Made by a program: the position numbers and the translations under genes. The notes beneath the pieces were generated by a model. That model was not told where the DNA came from and made no database searches. It worked only from the letters and a program-made list of their open reading frames with translations. Positions 45,985 to 54,614 of a stretch of DNA of 64,000 nt are shown here, piece after piece; within the stretch, counting starts at the first letter, position 1; every line of letters starts with the position of its first letter. The stretch is from Planctomycetaceae bacterium (GTDB taxonomy: Bacteria; Planctomycetota; Phycisphaerae; UBA1845; UTPLA1), in the NCBI GenBank assembly GCA_006969385.1, contig CP030884.1, positions 2,356,001-2,420,000 on the forward strand, given 5' to 3'.

Positions 45985-47616
45985 TCAATGGTTGGCCGAA
46001 TAAGCGTTATACGACATGCCCGGCGGATTGCCAGCGTCGGGTTCTCGGGCACAGTCGCGCGCTATCGCGGTGTGATATCCCGGACTCGCCTCGGCGGCAA
46101 ACAGCGCCACGATCGCATCTTCGAATATCAACCGCCAATTGGGCGTCGATTTCAGTTCACTTGCAAATGGCGAGCCAACGCCGACAAGTGCGGCGTCGAT
46201 TTGATATCGATGCATTTCGCCCGGTAGGCGCTCGGGGTGCGACCACAGCTCGAGGTACCGATGCAGGCCGACGTCGCGATGCAGTTCGCAACGGTCGTCG
46301 ATATAAACGGCGGCCTCGGGCAGGGCGTAGATCAGGTAGCCGGCGTAGCGCATTTCGTTAAACACGCGTAGCGGCCCGTCGGATTGTTGGGCAAGTCGCT
46401 GGAGATTCGGTAGGGCGGCGACGGGCCAATTAGGTGCTTGCGGTCGGCAGCGGTCGGCACCGATCAGCGGGCACCGAGTGCCGGTGGCTTGCAACAGCAA
46501 CGCCGCACATGTGAGTGTTGCTAATGGGACCAAAGTACTTCGCAAAGTTGGCAACGGCACCGAGTTGTTTGGAGTGGTCGGTGTGAACTTTGCGCGCAGC
46601 ACCGGATGGTACCGCCACATGTCGATCAGCGCGATGCCCGCCGTAATGGCAAACAACGGACCGTGTCGCACGCGCGAGCATGCCAATAGAAACCAGACTG
46701 CGGGCAGCAGCCAGTGGATTCTTCGTTCGACCCGCCACGCGCCGACGAGGGTGTAGAAGTAAATACCCGCCAGCGTGAGGATCATCAGGCCTTCCGGTGC
46801 GGTGAAATCGAGCTGGGCATGTTCGACGATGACCTTGGGTAGCAGGTCCGACCCCATCAGCGCAACCCACGTGCGCGGGAGGGCTACGCCGAACGGATTG
46901 ATCAGCGGCGTAACAAGCACTAACCCCAAGGCGATAGTGAGAATGATTGTCGCACGCGCACGGTGCTGCCGTGGTAACGGGTTGCGCTTTCTTGAAAGCA
47001 AGCCAACGTAAGCTTGCATTAACCAAAGCAAGCAATACAAGGCAAACGTCGCGATACCGCCCAACGCGCCGCCGTGGGTGTTGCTCCAAATCAAAAACAA
47101 CGGTGGCAATGCCAATGCCCAATAAATGCGATTGGGCTGTCGTTCGATTTTCTCTAAGACCAACATTAACAACAGGATGGCCAGCATCGTGAACAGGTGC
47201 GGTCGCGGGATGAAGTGATAGCTCGACGCGGCAATCGTCAGGATGGTTAGCAACCCGCACACGGCCACCGGCAACCCTGCGCGTCGCGCTTTCCAGAAGA
47301 TGGTTGCAAAGATAAGCGTAATGATCGAGACGGCCATCGTGATAATACCATCGAGCGCGCCAAGGCGATGCACTATGGCCATGGCCAACTCACCCAACCA
47401 CTGTTGGGCAAGCCAGCTTTCGCCGTGCTGCGTGAAGCTAAACGTATCGGTCGTCACCACGCGGCCGGTGCGTAACATCTCCTCGCCGACCACCGTATGC
47501 CAAAACATGCCGGGGTCCTTCATCATTAGTGAAGGAGCGGCGGTCATGAGGGCGAGCCATAGTCCGCAAACCCAAAGCGTCGTGGGTTGCCTGATTGTCT
47601 TAGATATTGCTCGCAT
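45985..47616 (-). CDS. Polytopic membrane protein, GT-C-glycosyltransferase-like, unknown function
   Basis: 543 residues from the ATG at 47616, with a weak ribosome site; a longer start at 47709 adds a non-hydrophobic stretch. About ten membrane helices follow an opening TLWVCGLWLALMTAAPSLM and a first loop DPGMFWHTVVGEEMLRTG, then DTFSFTQHGESWLAQQWLGE. This loop with acidic residues and W-H pairs resembles GT-C enzymes that use polyprenyl-linked sugars. The soluble C-terminal domain (VFNEMRYAGYLIYALPEAAV, VYIDDRCELHRDVGL) also occurs in such proteins. Next to the flippase-like gene, it may belong to envelope glycan or lipid export. Confidence 0.7.
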   Translation of the reverse strand: MRAISKTIRQPTTLWVCGLWLALMTAAPSLMMKDPGMFWHTVVGEEMLRTGRVVTTDTFSFTQHGESWLAQQWLGELAMAIVHRLGALDGIITMAVSIITLIFATIFWKARRAGLPVAVCGLLTILTIAASSYHFIPRPHLFTMLAILLLMLVLEKIERQPNRIYWALALPPLFLIWSNTHGGALGGIATFALYCLLWLMQAYVGLLSRKRNPLPRQHRARATIILTIALGLVLVTPLINPFGVALPRTWVALMGSDLLPKVIVEHAQLDFTAPEGLMILTLAGIYFYTLVGAWRVERRIHWLLPAVWFLLACSRVRHGPLFAITAGIALIDMWRYHPVLRAKFTPTTPNNSVPLPTLRSTLVPLATLTCAALLLQATGTRCPLIGADRCRPQAPNWPVAALPNLQRLAQQSDGPLRVFNEMRYAGYLIYALPEAAVYIDDRCELHRDVGLHRYLELWSHPERLPGEMHRYQIDAALVGVGSPFASELKSTPNWRLIFEDAIVALFAAEASPGYHTAIARDCAREPDAGNPPGMSYNAYSANH

Positions 47617-47967
47617 TACCTGTGATATCGAGCGAATCGAGGTCCGATGTTGGTTTGAACTCTTGGTAAGAACCTGTGGTGGGGAACGATTGGCATGTCG
47701 CGATTCCAAATTCCATCGCAGATTGAAACGTCTTTTGTGGGCTGATTATGGGGGCAGGGCGACGATGGCTGCGTCGCTGCTGATATTTATGGACCTCGCT
47801 GTAAGTCCTTCACTCTTATTGGCGAATACTTTTGCTGCGATGTAAAGGGGCAGGGTGCGGTCACCGATCATGGTACTGACCGGCGGTACATCCGATGGGG
47901 TGGCCCATCGACGACCGTCGGCATAAACGCAATCAAGATTAGGGACTGGTCTTAGGAGGCAATTACG
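47617..47967. other. Promoter region between divergent membrane-protein and pilin genes
   Basis: 351 bases without a supported gene. TAGGAGG lies nine bases before the pilin ATG. A sequence like a sigma-54 site (ttgg...ttgc at 47819-47835) has one base too many between its GG and GC. Confidence 0.4.
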
Positions 47968-48387
47968 ATGAAGCGCTACGCTTTTACCCTGGTGGAACTT
48001 TTGATTGTCGTGGTCATCCTCGGCATTCTGGCCGCTGTGGTTATTCCGCAGTTTTCGGATGCCAGCACCGACGCCAAGTTCAGTGCGCTCGGCACCAACC
48101 TCGCCACCGTGCGCGGTCAGATCGAGCTGTACCGCTTGCAGCACAACGGCAACTATCCGCCGGCCGCGACCTTCGCCACGGTCATGACATCCAAAACCAA
48201 TGCCGACCACTCGACGACCGGTACGCCGACGCTCGGGCCGTACCTGCAGCGAATTCCGAATAATCCGTACGACAACTCCAACGATATCTCGGCCACGGCC
48301 GGTGGTTGGGTCTATACGGAAGCCACGGGTACGTTTGTCGCCGATGACGGCGGCACGACCAACGGCGTGGCCCATAACTCGCTGTAA
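47968..48387 (+). CDS. Major pilin / GspG-like pseudopilin
   Basis: 139 residues. MKRYAFTLVELLIVVVILGILAAV is a prepilin signal split here as MKRYA then FTLVELLIVV: a short leader, Ala before the cleaved Phe, Glu at +5 and a hydrophobic helix. The body has the GspG-like pattern ALGTNLATVRGQIELYRLQH followed by NGNYPP, LGPYLQRIPNNPYD and a C-terminal beta region. It has its own strong ribosome site (TAGGAGG) and a terminator after it, so it can be made in greater amount than the rest of the cluster, as expected for a major subunit. Confidence 0.92.
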   Translation: MKRYAFTLVELLIVVVILGILAAVVIPQFSDASTDAKFSALGTNLATVRGQIELYRLQHNGNYPPAATFATVMTSKTNADHSTTGTPTLGPYLQRIPNNPYDNSNDISATAGGWVYTEATGTFVADDGGTTNGVAHNSL

Positions 48388-48425
48388 AGCGGCTCAATCC
48401 ATCTGACCAGTCTTGAATTGCTCAT

Positions 48426-48460
48426 CGACGCGGCGTGGCTCGGGCCCGCCGCGTCGTTTT
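48426..48460 (+). terminator. Rho-independent terminator after the pilin gene
   Basis: A 10-bp perfect stem, cgacgcggcg with cgccgcgtcg, an 11-base loop, then tttt. It partly isolates the pilin gene from the following minor pilin operon. Confidence 0.85.
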
Positions 48461-48546
48461 GTTATCGGGATGGTGCTGACGGGGCGGGCGTCCATCCGAA
48501 ACGAATCGTACGCTTAATGGCATTAGGGTCGTCTGACTGCACGAGG

Positions 48547-49086
48547 ATGCCGATGACGCGCGCAGAAAACAACACGACAGGGGCACTGCGATTTCGACGC
48601 GCCGCGTTTACGTTGGCCGAAACGTTGATCGCGTCTATCGTGCTCGCCATCGTTGCCGCGTCCGCCATTTTGCCTTTCGTTGCCGGCGCCCAGCAACTCA
48701 ATGCCGCCACCGAATTCGAATTCGCCGCGTCCTTCGGCGAAGAACTCATGGAAGAAATCATCGCGCGGCCGTTTCACGCGCCGCACGAAGACGGCCCCAC
48801 GCCGGGACCGGAAGCGACGGAAACCGATCGCCGGTTTTACGATTCGGTCGATGATTTCGATGGTTATTCCGAAATGAAAACCGGTACGCAGAGTTATCTG
48901 CTCGATTATCGCGGCGGCAATACCGTTGACGAAGATCACGAAGGGTACTGGCGCGACGTCAGCGTGACCTACGTGGCATTCACCGAACAAACCGAGGCGA
49001 ACGCGATCGTGCAGATCGAAGTACGCGTGCATCGTTACGACAACCTGCTGTTGCGGCTCAATCGCCTCAAGGTGCGGGAGGATTAA
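48547..49086 (+). CDS. Prepilin-type minor pilin (PilV/GspI-like)
   Basis: 179 residues from ATG 48547; ATG 48553 is also possible, and the in-frame open stretch upstream overlaps the terminator. The prepilin signal is RRAAFTLAETLIASIVLAIV with Ala at -1 and Glu at +5. The body is acidic (EEIIARPFHAPHEDGP, SVDDFDGYSEMKTG) and ends VQIEVRVHRYDNLLLRLNRL, typical of GspI/PilV. First gene of the minor pilin series; three bases separate it from the next ATG. Confidence 0.85.
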   Translation: MPMTRAENNTTGALRFRRAAFTLAETLIASIVLAIVAASAILPFVAGAQQLNAATEFEFAASFGEELMEEIIARPFHAPHEDGPTPGPEATETDRRFYDSVDDFDGYSEMKTGTQSYLLDYRGGNTVDEDHEGYWRDVSVTYVAFTEQTEANAIVQIEVRVHRYDNLLLRLNRLKVRED

Positions 49087-49089
49087 GTG

Positions 49090-49815
49090 ATGAAGCGTTA
49101 TCGACGACCGAAAAAATTTCACCGCAGCGGCTTTACGCTGATCGAAATGATGGTGGCGGCGGCGGTCGCAGCCTTCATTACCGCGGCGGCGGCGACGATG
49201 ATCAACGGCATCGCCAATGCTTCGATCAACACCGCCGAGTATCGCGCCGCCAAGTCGGAGGGTATGGCGTCGATGCAGCGCATCACGCAGCGGATTCGCT
49301 CCGCCCGCGCCATCGGGGAAGTCACGAGCGATTCGATTATGCTCTGGGCTGAAGATCGCGACGGCGACGATCAGATCAAAGAACTCGAACTCGAACGCAT
49401 TCACTACGATGCGGGTGAAAAGCGCATCAAGAGCACCACGCTGCAACCGAGTGTGTTCTTTCCGGACGGCGTAGTCGCGGGGCCGACTTGGCTTACCAAT
49501 GATGACTTCTTCATCGGGGCTACCGTTCTGCGCGGCGAAACCGATGTCTTGGCCGAAGATGTCGAGCAATTCTCATTCCAGGGCTATCCCGATTCGACCG
49601 ACGCCCGAATCGTCAACATTAATTTCGAAAAGCCCATGACCAACGACAAGCTGTCCTTTCGCGACGCCGCTTCCCCGCGGGCGCCAGCGGATTACTTGTT
49701 CGTGGATGAAGCAAAAGTGCTGGACGACGAATCGGGCCGCTGGGTGCGCACCGAAGAATCGCGTTGGACGGGATTCTCCGACGTCAAAGGCGAGACGATT
49801 ATTTTCCCGAACTAA
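49090..49815 (+). CDS. Prepilin-type minor pilin (PilW/GspJ-like)
   Basis: 241 residues from ATG 49090, with GGAGG eight bases upstream inside the previous gene's end; GTG 49087 is the alternative. The prepilin signal is RSGFTLIEMMVAAAVAAFI with Gly at -1. The body (MASMQRITQRIRSARAIGEV, SIMLWAEDRDGDDQIKELEL, DVEQFSFQGYPD) follows the GspJ/PilW pattern of a long helix and beta-sheets. It sits between the GspI-like and PilX-like genes, the usual minor pilin order. Confidence 0.86.
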   Translation: MKRYRRPKKFHRSGFTLIEMMVAAAVAAFITAAAATMINGIANASINTAEYRAAKSEGMASMQRITQRIRSARAIGEVTSDSIMLWAEDRDGDDQIKELELERIHYDAGEKRIKSTTLQPSVFFPDGVVAGPTWLTNDDFFIGATVLRGETDVLAEDVEQFSFQGYPDSTDARIVNINFEKPMTNDKLSFRDAASPRAPADYLFVDEAKVLDDESGRWVRTEESRWTGFSDVKGETIIFPN

Positions 49816-49824
49816 GTGGCGATC

Positions 49825-51069
49825 ATGATGAAGAGCGTGCACCAATACTCGAACATGGTCCGGGCCGCTGAGCGGTCCAACCGCCGACGCCGTCGCGCCG
49901 CTACGCGTCGCCCCGGCTACGTGCTGGTGGTCGTGCTGGGCTTGTCGGTCGTCGCGTTTGCCACCGGCGTTGCCTTCATCGAATCGCAGGGCACCGTATT
50001 ACCCGAAGCCGTCAATCGTATGGCGGCGGTGCGGGCACGCTATATGGCCGAATCGGGTATCGAATTGGCCATGCATTATTTGATGTACCCGCCCAAGAGC
50101 GTTGCTATGGGCGACTACTGGCCCGGCGCTGCCCAACAGCGCATCGATAGCACCGAAGATTACTTCACCGTAATCGTACAGAAAGATGAATCGGTCGAAG
50201 GCCAATACACCATCCTTTGCAAAGGTGCCGCCCTCTATTACGACGGAGAGGTGCGCGGGACGCACTCGATTCGTGCGACGGTGTTGGTGCCGCCATCTGA
50301 TACGATTTCGATTAGTCAGGCCTATTTGGCGGGCGATCGTGCAATCATTGACTCGGGCGTGGTGATCGATGGCGACATGCACGTCAACGAGAATATATGG
50401 GCGTTCGGCGTGTGCAGCGGGAATGTTTCGGCCGTGTATTCGGTAATCTGGTCGAACCCCAGTCCGCCGGCGTCGATCACACAAAACGCCGATTCGGTCC
50501 CCGTGCCCCCAGCCAATATCAGTGCCTACCCAAGTTATGTCATCAAAGACAACACCTGTACCGCGTTGGTGTACTCCGCCGGCGTCATCACTCCCGCCAA
50601 TGCGGTGGCCATCAATTCCGCCTTGGATGCTCAGACGAACAATCCCGGACGAATCGTGTATGCCAATACATCGAGCCTGCGCATTTACGGCGGCGCGCAG
50701 ATCAACGGAACGATCGTCATAGACGGTTCGGTCGAGTTTGACGGCTCGGGCACGACCAATATCGTTGCGGTGGATCGCTACCCAGCGCTGGTGTCCACCG
50801 GCACGGTGAGCGTCGAGGCCGATTCGCATTACGTGGGCTTGACTGGCACCGTCTTATGCGGCGATTTCGATATGGAAAGTCGCGCCGACTGTCGCGTCGC
50901 GCTGAGCGGTGCGCTCGTGACCTCGGCAATGCCGGGGATTTCGGGCGTCGATGGTTTGGGTAGCTATTTTTATGCGACGTGGCATGAAGACCGCTCGAAG
51001 TATTACGACCTCACCAAAACCGGTGACAGCCGCCCCGTCACCATCCTCAGTTGGGAGGAGAACTACTAA
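49825..51069 (+). CDS. PilX-like minor pilin / pilus assembly protein with beta-rich C-terminus
   Basis: 414 residues from ATG 49825 (GTG 49816 possible). After a basic N-terminus (SNRRRRRAATRRPG) comes a single helix YVLVVVLGLSVVAFATGVAF, without the cleavage Glu at +5 of true prepilins, as in GspK/PilX proteins. ARYMAESGIELAMHYLM is the PilX signature. The remaining 300 residues are beta-rich, with bactofilin- or adhesin-like repeats (SGVVIDGDMHVNENIWAFGV, GAQINGTIVIDGSVEF). It may cap or decorate the pilus tip. It is followed by a gene overlapping its stop by one base. Confidence 0.8.
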   Translation: MMKSVHQYSNMVRAAERSNRRRRRAATRRPGYVLVVVLGLSVVAFATGVAFIESQGTVLPEAVNRMAAVRARYMAESGIELAMHYLMYPPKSVAMGDYWPGAAQQRIDSTEDYFTVIVQKDESVEGQYTILCKGAALYYDGEVRGTHSIRATVLVPPSDTISISQAYLAGDRAIIDSGVVIDGDMHVNENIWAFGVCSGNVSAVYSVIWSNPSPPASITQNADSVPVPPANISAYPSYVIKDNTCTALVYSAGVITPANAVAINSALDAQTNNPGRIVYANTSSLRIYGGAQINGTIVIDGSVEFDGSGTTNIVAVDRYPALVSTGTVSVEADSHYVGLTGTVLCGDFDMESRADCRVALSGALVTSAMPGISGVDGLGSYFYATWHEDRSKYYDLTKTGDSRPVTILSWEENY

Positions 51070-51392
51070 TGGCAAGCCAGCAATCCAAAATGAATCGACC
51101 GCGTTCGACCGAGCGCTACACGCAGATCGTGCTGACGGTTATCGCGTGCTTATTAACCGTGATCGCCGTCGAGCTGGCGTTTGTGGCGGACGCGACGACA
51201 CTGCCGCGCGCGATGGCACAGATACCGGACACTGGCCTACAGCGCAAGCAAATTGTGGACGAACAACGCATCACCAACCAGCGTTTATCGGCGCTGGAGA
51301 AGCACCTGAAGGAAGGAACCGTCAAGGTCCGCATAGTTCAGGACGATAAAGCGCAGGATACGCCGTCGCGCGCGGGCAAGCGCCGCGGCTAG
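51069..51392 (+). CDS. Small single-span membrane protein of the pilus cluster
   Basis: 107 residues; the ATG at 51069 overlaps the previous stop by one base, with GGGAGGAG nine bases upstream. A basic N-terminus, one membrane helix (IVLTVIACLLTVIAVELAFV) and a helical periplasmic part with a coiled-coil look (QRITNQRLSALEKHLKEG), then a basic end. No family recognised; position suggests an accessory pilus protein. Confidence 0.7.
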   Translation: MASQQSKMNRPRSTERYTQIVLTVIACLLTVIAVELAFVADATTLPRAMAQIPDTGLQRKQIVDEQRITNQRLSALEKHLKEGTVKVRIVQDDKAQDTPSRAGKRRG

Positions 51393-51405
51393 AGAGGGGA
51401 TCGCC

Positions 51406-52095
51406 ATGACGCAATTGAGATCGCGCTATCAACGCAGCGGCTTTACGTTTGTGGAACTCATGATCGTGGCCGTAGTCGCCGCGATTCTCGTGATTGCGGC
51501 CATGCCCGATGCCAAGGCATCCGAGCGGCGCACCGCCTGGGAGTTTATGGCGCAACTGGAAGCGGATATCGAATACGCCAAGAGCATGTCGATCGGTCGG
51601 CCCGACGATCTGGCGGTGATCAAATTCGATGCACAGGCGGACGCCTATTGGGTCGCGCGCTCGTCGGATCCTGACACGCCGATTGCGCATCCGCGCACGC
51701 GAAAGCCCTATCTTGTGCAGGCGGGCAATACCACCGACTCAAAATATCAGGGCGTCAAAATCATGGGATTGGACGTCGGCTCGGACAACACGATGGTCTT
51801 CGATGCGTTCGGCGGTGTAAAGCACGACGCGACAGCGATCGTGCAGATTCAGTACCGCTCGGTGAAGCTGGAAGCGAATGTGTCGAGCCTAACGGGCAGC
51901 AGCGATATTCTGGAGGGTTTTTCGGTTGCCGTTACTGGTAACGGCAACAACGGCAACAACGGCAACGACAACACTGACGACGGCAGCAATCTGAATGCCG
52001 GCGGAGAAAGCGGCTCGGATTTGAATAGCATCATCGATGGCCTCAACGGCTTGGGCGGCGGCGGCCTCGGTGGCGGCAAGAAGGGCAAGAAGTAG
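51406..52095 (+). CDS. Prepilin-type pseudopilin (GspH/FimT-like) with low-complexity tail
   Basis: 229 residues. The prepilin signal is RSGFTFVELMIVAVVAAILV with Gly at -1. The body TAWEFMAQLEADIEYAKSMS, DLAVIKFDAQADAYWVARSS is the GspH/FimT beta-sandwich. The last 50 residues are unusual: an Asn/Gly-rich run (GNGNNGNNGNDNTDDGSN), a Ser/Asp linker and GLGGGGLGGGKKGKK. Such a flexible tail is not a normal part of the family and could be exposed on the pilus or glycosylated. Confidence 0.85.
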   Translation: MTQLRSRYQRSGFTFVELMIVAVVAAILVIAAMPDAKASERRTAWEFMAQLEADIEYAKSMSIGRPDDLAVIKFDAQADAYWVARSSDPDTPIAHPRTRKPYLVQAGNTTDSKYQGVKIMGLDVGSDNTMVFDAFGGVKHDATAIVQIQYRSVKLEANVSSLTGSSDILEGFSVAVTGNGNNGNNGNDNTDDGSNLNAGGESGSDLNSIIDGLNGLGGGGLGGGKKGKK

Positions 52096-52144
52096 CTTGA
52101 GGTTGCGGGCGACCGTAGCTAAATGCCACGGGGCAGATTTTGTA

Positions 52145-53326
52145 ATGCGGAGCATTGGAGGCAGCACGTTGGCTGGCAGGGGGCAAAAACTCGGTCCGAT
52201 CGCGTTGGACATCGGCAGCACGCGCGTGCGCATGTTGCAAATGGCCGATGCGGGTGGCGTGCCGTCGGTCGTTGCCGCGTTGGAGCGGCAGCTCGAGCGC
52301 CGCGCTTCGGATGGTGATGTGTCCCTCGGTGCCGTCAAACGCTGCGTCGTCGACATGCTCGGCTCGGGTGGGTTCAAGGGTCGCAATGTGGTGACAGCAC
52401 TTGGACCCGGCGAATTTCAAATGAAAAACGTGCGCCTGCCGCGCATGCCCGCCGCCGAAATGCCGGAGGCGGTCATGTTTGAAGCCGCCGACCGTTTCGA
52501 CATCGATATCGATCAAACGCAGATTCAATTCATGCCGGTCGGCGAAGTGCGCCACGGCAACGAACTCAAAGAAGAGATCATCGTATTCGCCGTCGATCGG
52601 CAACTCGTCGATCAACGGCTGGAGTTGCTCGATTCGATCAAGATGAACCCAGTCGCTATCGACGCCACGCCGACATGTTTGGTGCGCAGTTTCGTGCGCT
52701 ATCTCAAGTGCGACGGCGAAGATTGTTCAATTAACGTCTTTTTGGAAATGGGCGCGAAGGGGACCGCCATTATCATCACGCGTGGCCCGGAGATTGCCTT
52801 CATTAAGCTGCTCGATATCGGGGGTAACACGCTGACCGAAGCCGTTGCCAAGGCGCTCGACTTGCCGATCGCGGAAGCGTCGGCGCTGCGCATTGGCTTA
52901 CGCAAAGGCGACGAAACCAAACGCACAGCGGGCGGCGCGACCAGCGATATCGCCTTTACGGTTGCCGACGCGATGCGACCTAGCCTGGAAAAAATCGCGC
53001 GCGATCTGCAGCTATGCTTGCGCTATTTCGCGGTCACGTTCCGCGGCATGCGCCCCGAAAGCGTCTCGCTCTTGGGCGGTGAAGCCGACGAACCGCAACT
53101 GGCCGAGGTGCTGTCGTCGGTGGTGGACGTACCGTGCCGCGTGGGCAATCCGTTATTCGGCGTGCAGGGGTTGGAGCACTTTCATACGCGCGAAAGAGGT
53201 ATTCACGCGGCCAGCTGGGCCGTGGCAACTGGCTTGGCCATGCGCGGCATGCCGTGGGTGGCGTTGCGTAACGAAACCGGTAAGGCGGGGGCGCCGCGCG
53301 GCTTGGTAGCAGCATTGGCGGAGTAA
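52145..53326 (+). CDS. pilM: Type IV pilus assembly protein PilM
   Basis: 393 residues from the ATG at 52145; the frame is open further upstream into the previous gene but without ribosome site. PilM is the cytoplasmic actin-like protein that binds the PilN tail. ASKHA-fold marks: LGPIALDIGSTRVRMLQMAD at the N-terminus, FQMKNVRLPRMPAAEMPEAV, EIIVFAVDRQLVDQRLELLD, FIKLLDIGGNTLTEAVAKAL and SVSLLGGEADEPQLAEVL. Its stop overlaps pilN by one base. It starts the overlapping gene chain M-N-O-P. Confidence 0.92.
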   Translation: MRSIGGSTLAGRGQKLGPIALDIGSTRVRMLQMADAGGVPSVVAALERQLERRASDGDVSLGAVKRCVVDMLGSGGFKGRNVVTALGPGEFQMKNVRLPRMPAAEMPEAVMFEAADRFDIDIDQTQIQFMPVGEVRHGNELKEEIIVFAVDRQLVDQRLELLDSIKMNPVAIDATPTCLVRSFVRYLKCDGEDCSINVFLEMGAKGTAIIITRGPEIAFIKLLDIGGNTLTEAVAKALDLPIAEASALRIGLRKGDETKRTAGGATSDIAFTVADAMRPSLEKIARDLQLCLRYFAVTFRGMRPESVSLLGGEADEPQLAEVLSSVVDVPCRVGNPLFGVQGLEHFHTRERGIHAASWAVATGLAMRGMPWVALRNETGKAGAPRGLVAALAE

Positions 53327-53994
53327 TGCACGTGGACTGCGATTTTATTCCATCACGATATCACGATGCCCGCCGCATACGCCGCATGCTGCAGCGGCGC
53401 GTCGTCGGCGTGGTTGTGCTGATCGCGGTGATGGCGGTTTGGTTCTACACCAATCAGAGCCGCATCGCCCGCGCCGACGCCATGATGGAAGAAGCCGCCG
53501 CGCAACAACAACAGGTTGCCAACGTCGCGGCGTATAAGTTGCAATTGCTGCAACAGCGCTCGGGCCTAAACGATTTACAGCAGATGTTGAATACGCTCAC
53601 AGGCGACCGCGATCTGGTACTGATCGTCTCGGAACTCAGTCGCCGCGTGCCCGAAACGATCGTGCTCACCAAATGCGATGTGACGGTGCCGTCGATCCAT
53701 CGATACGGCATCGAGACGGACCCCAAAGACGCGGACAAGACGGTGCCGCTAGCAAATAAGACAGTGCTGCAGTCGGCCGGATTATTCGGTGGTGAATCGG
53801 ATGCCACGATGGTGTTGGAAGGCATCGGTGCGGGTGATTCGGAAATTATCGACTTTGCCGCGGATTTGGATCGCAGCCCGCTGTTTTTCAAAGTCAAATT
53901 CGACGTACTGGAAGATGTGGTGTTCGAGCAGCGCCCCGGTAAGACGTTTAGTCTGACCTGTCGCCTCACGCGGCATCGGGGGGATGCATCATGA
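53326..53994 (+). CDS. pilN: Type IV pilus inner-membrane assembly protein PilN
   Basis: 222 residues. The short cytoplasmic N-terminus contains DFIPSRYHDARRIRRML, the PilM-binding peptide (usual form I-N-L-L-P-x-R). One membrane helix (VVGVVVLIAVMAVWFYTNQS), a coiled coil (MMEEAAAQQQQVANVAAYKL) and a ferredoxin-like periplasmic domain follow. Position between pilM and pilO, with one-base and four-base overlaps, supports the call. Confidence 0.88.
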   Translation: MHVDCDFIPSRYHDARRIRRMLQRRVVGVVVLIAVMAVWFYTNQSRIARADAMMEEAAAQQQQVANVAAYKLQLLQQRSGLNDLQQMLNTLTGDRDLVLIVSELSRRVPETIVLTKCDVTVPSIHRYGIETDPKDADKTVPLANKTVLQSAGLFGGESDATMVLEGIGAGDSEIIDFAADLDRSPLFFKVKFDVLEDVVFEQRPGKTFSLTCRLTRHRGDAS

Positions 53995-54614
53995 CGCCGT
54001 TGCGCGTGAACATCATCACGATCGTCATTGTGCTGGCACTGCTGGGCGGCTTTTTATTTGGCTTGCTCTTTCCCGGTATGAATGCGTTGCACGAGCAGCA
54101 GGCGGCCGTCGACGAAAAGCTCAGCGAGATCGCGCGCCAACAACGCGAAGTTGGTGAGGTTGGGCCGGCGTACGAAGCGTTAACGGCGGTGGAGAAAAGC
54201 GTGCTCGCCGTGAAGCGGCGCGTGCCCTGTACGCCCGAGTTTGGCGATTTTCTCAACGATTTAACGAGGGCGGTCGAGAATACCGGCGTGAAGAACTATC
54301 AGATTCAACCGTTGCCCGATCGGCGCGTCGATGGGGAGAACCTGCCGGAAGCGGTTCAGCTTGCTAAAGGTACCGGCATCGTCGCCGTGCAGTTGACCGT
54401 GCATGCCGATTTCGAGTCGATCTTTAACGTGCTCGCGCGCATCGACGACTTGCAACGGTTGGTGCATATCGAAAAGTTCAAGGTGGAGCCCGCATCGGCT
54501 GGCGGCCCGCTGCGCGCTCAGATCGAAGTACACGCCTATCAGTTCTGCAACCCGGCGATGCAAGTTTGCGACCATGCGCATCCCAACGGCCCAGCGGCAG
54601 GCGGTGCGGCATGA
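53991..54614 (+). CDS. pilO: Type IV pilus inner-membrane assembly protein PilO
   Basis: 207 residues. A membrane helix (IITIVIVLALLGGFLFGLLF) near the N-terminus, then a coiled coil (QQAAVDEKLSEIARQQREVG) and a periplasmic ferredoxin-like domain with FGDFLNDLTRAVENTGVKNY and VQLTVHADFESIFNVLARID, typical of PilO. It probably pairs with PilN to link PilM to the outer-membrane secretin. Four-base overlaps on both sides. Confidence 0.88.
   Translation: MTPLRVNIITIVIVLALLGGFLFGLLFPGMNALHEQQAAVDEKLSEIARQQREVGEVGPAYEALTAVEKSVLAVKRRVPCTPEFGDFLNDLTRAVENTGVKNYQIQPLPDRRVDGENLPEAVQLAKGTGIVAVQLTVHADFESIFNVLARIDDLQRLVHIEKFKVEPASAGGPLRAQIEVHAYQFCNPAMQVCDHAHPNGPAAGGAA

Noticed and set aside
47819-47836. 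Sigma-54 promoter before the pilin gene
   Set aside because: GG and GC are separated by 11 bases instead of 10, and the flanking consensus is poor.
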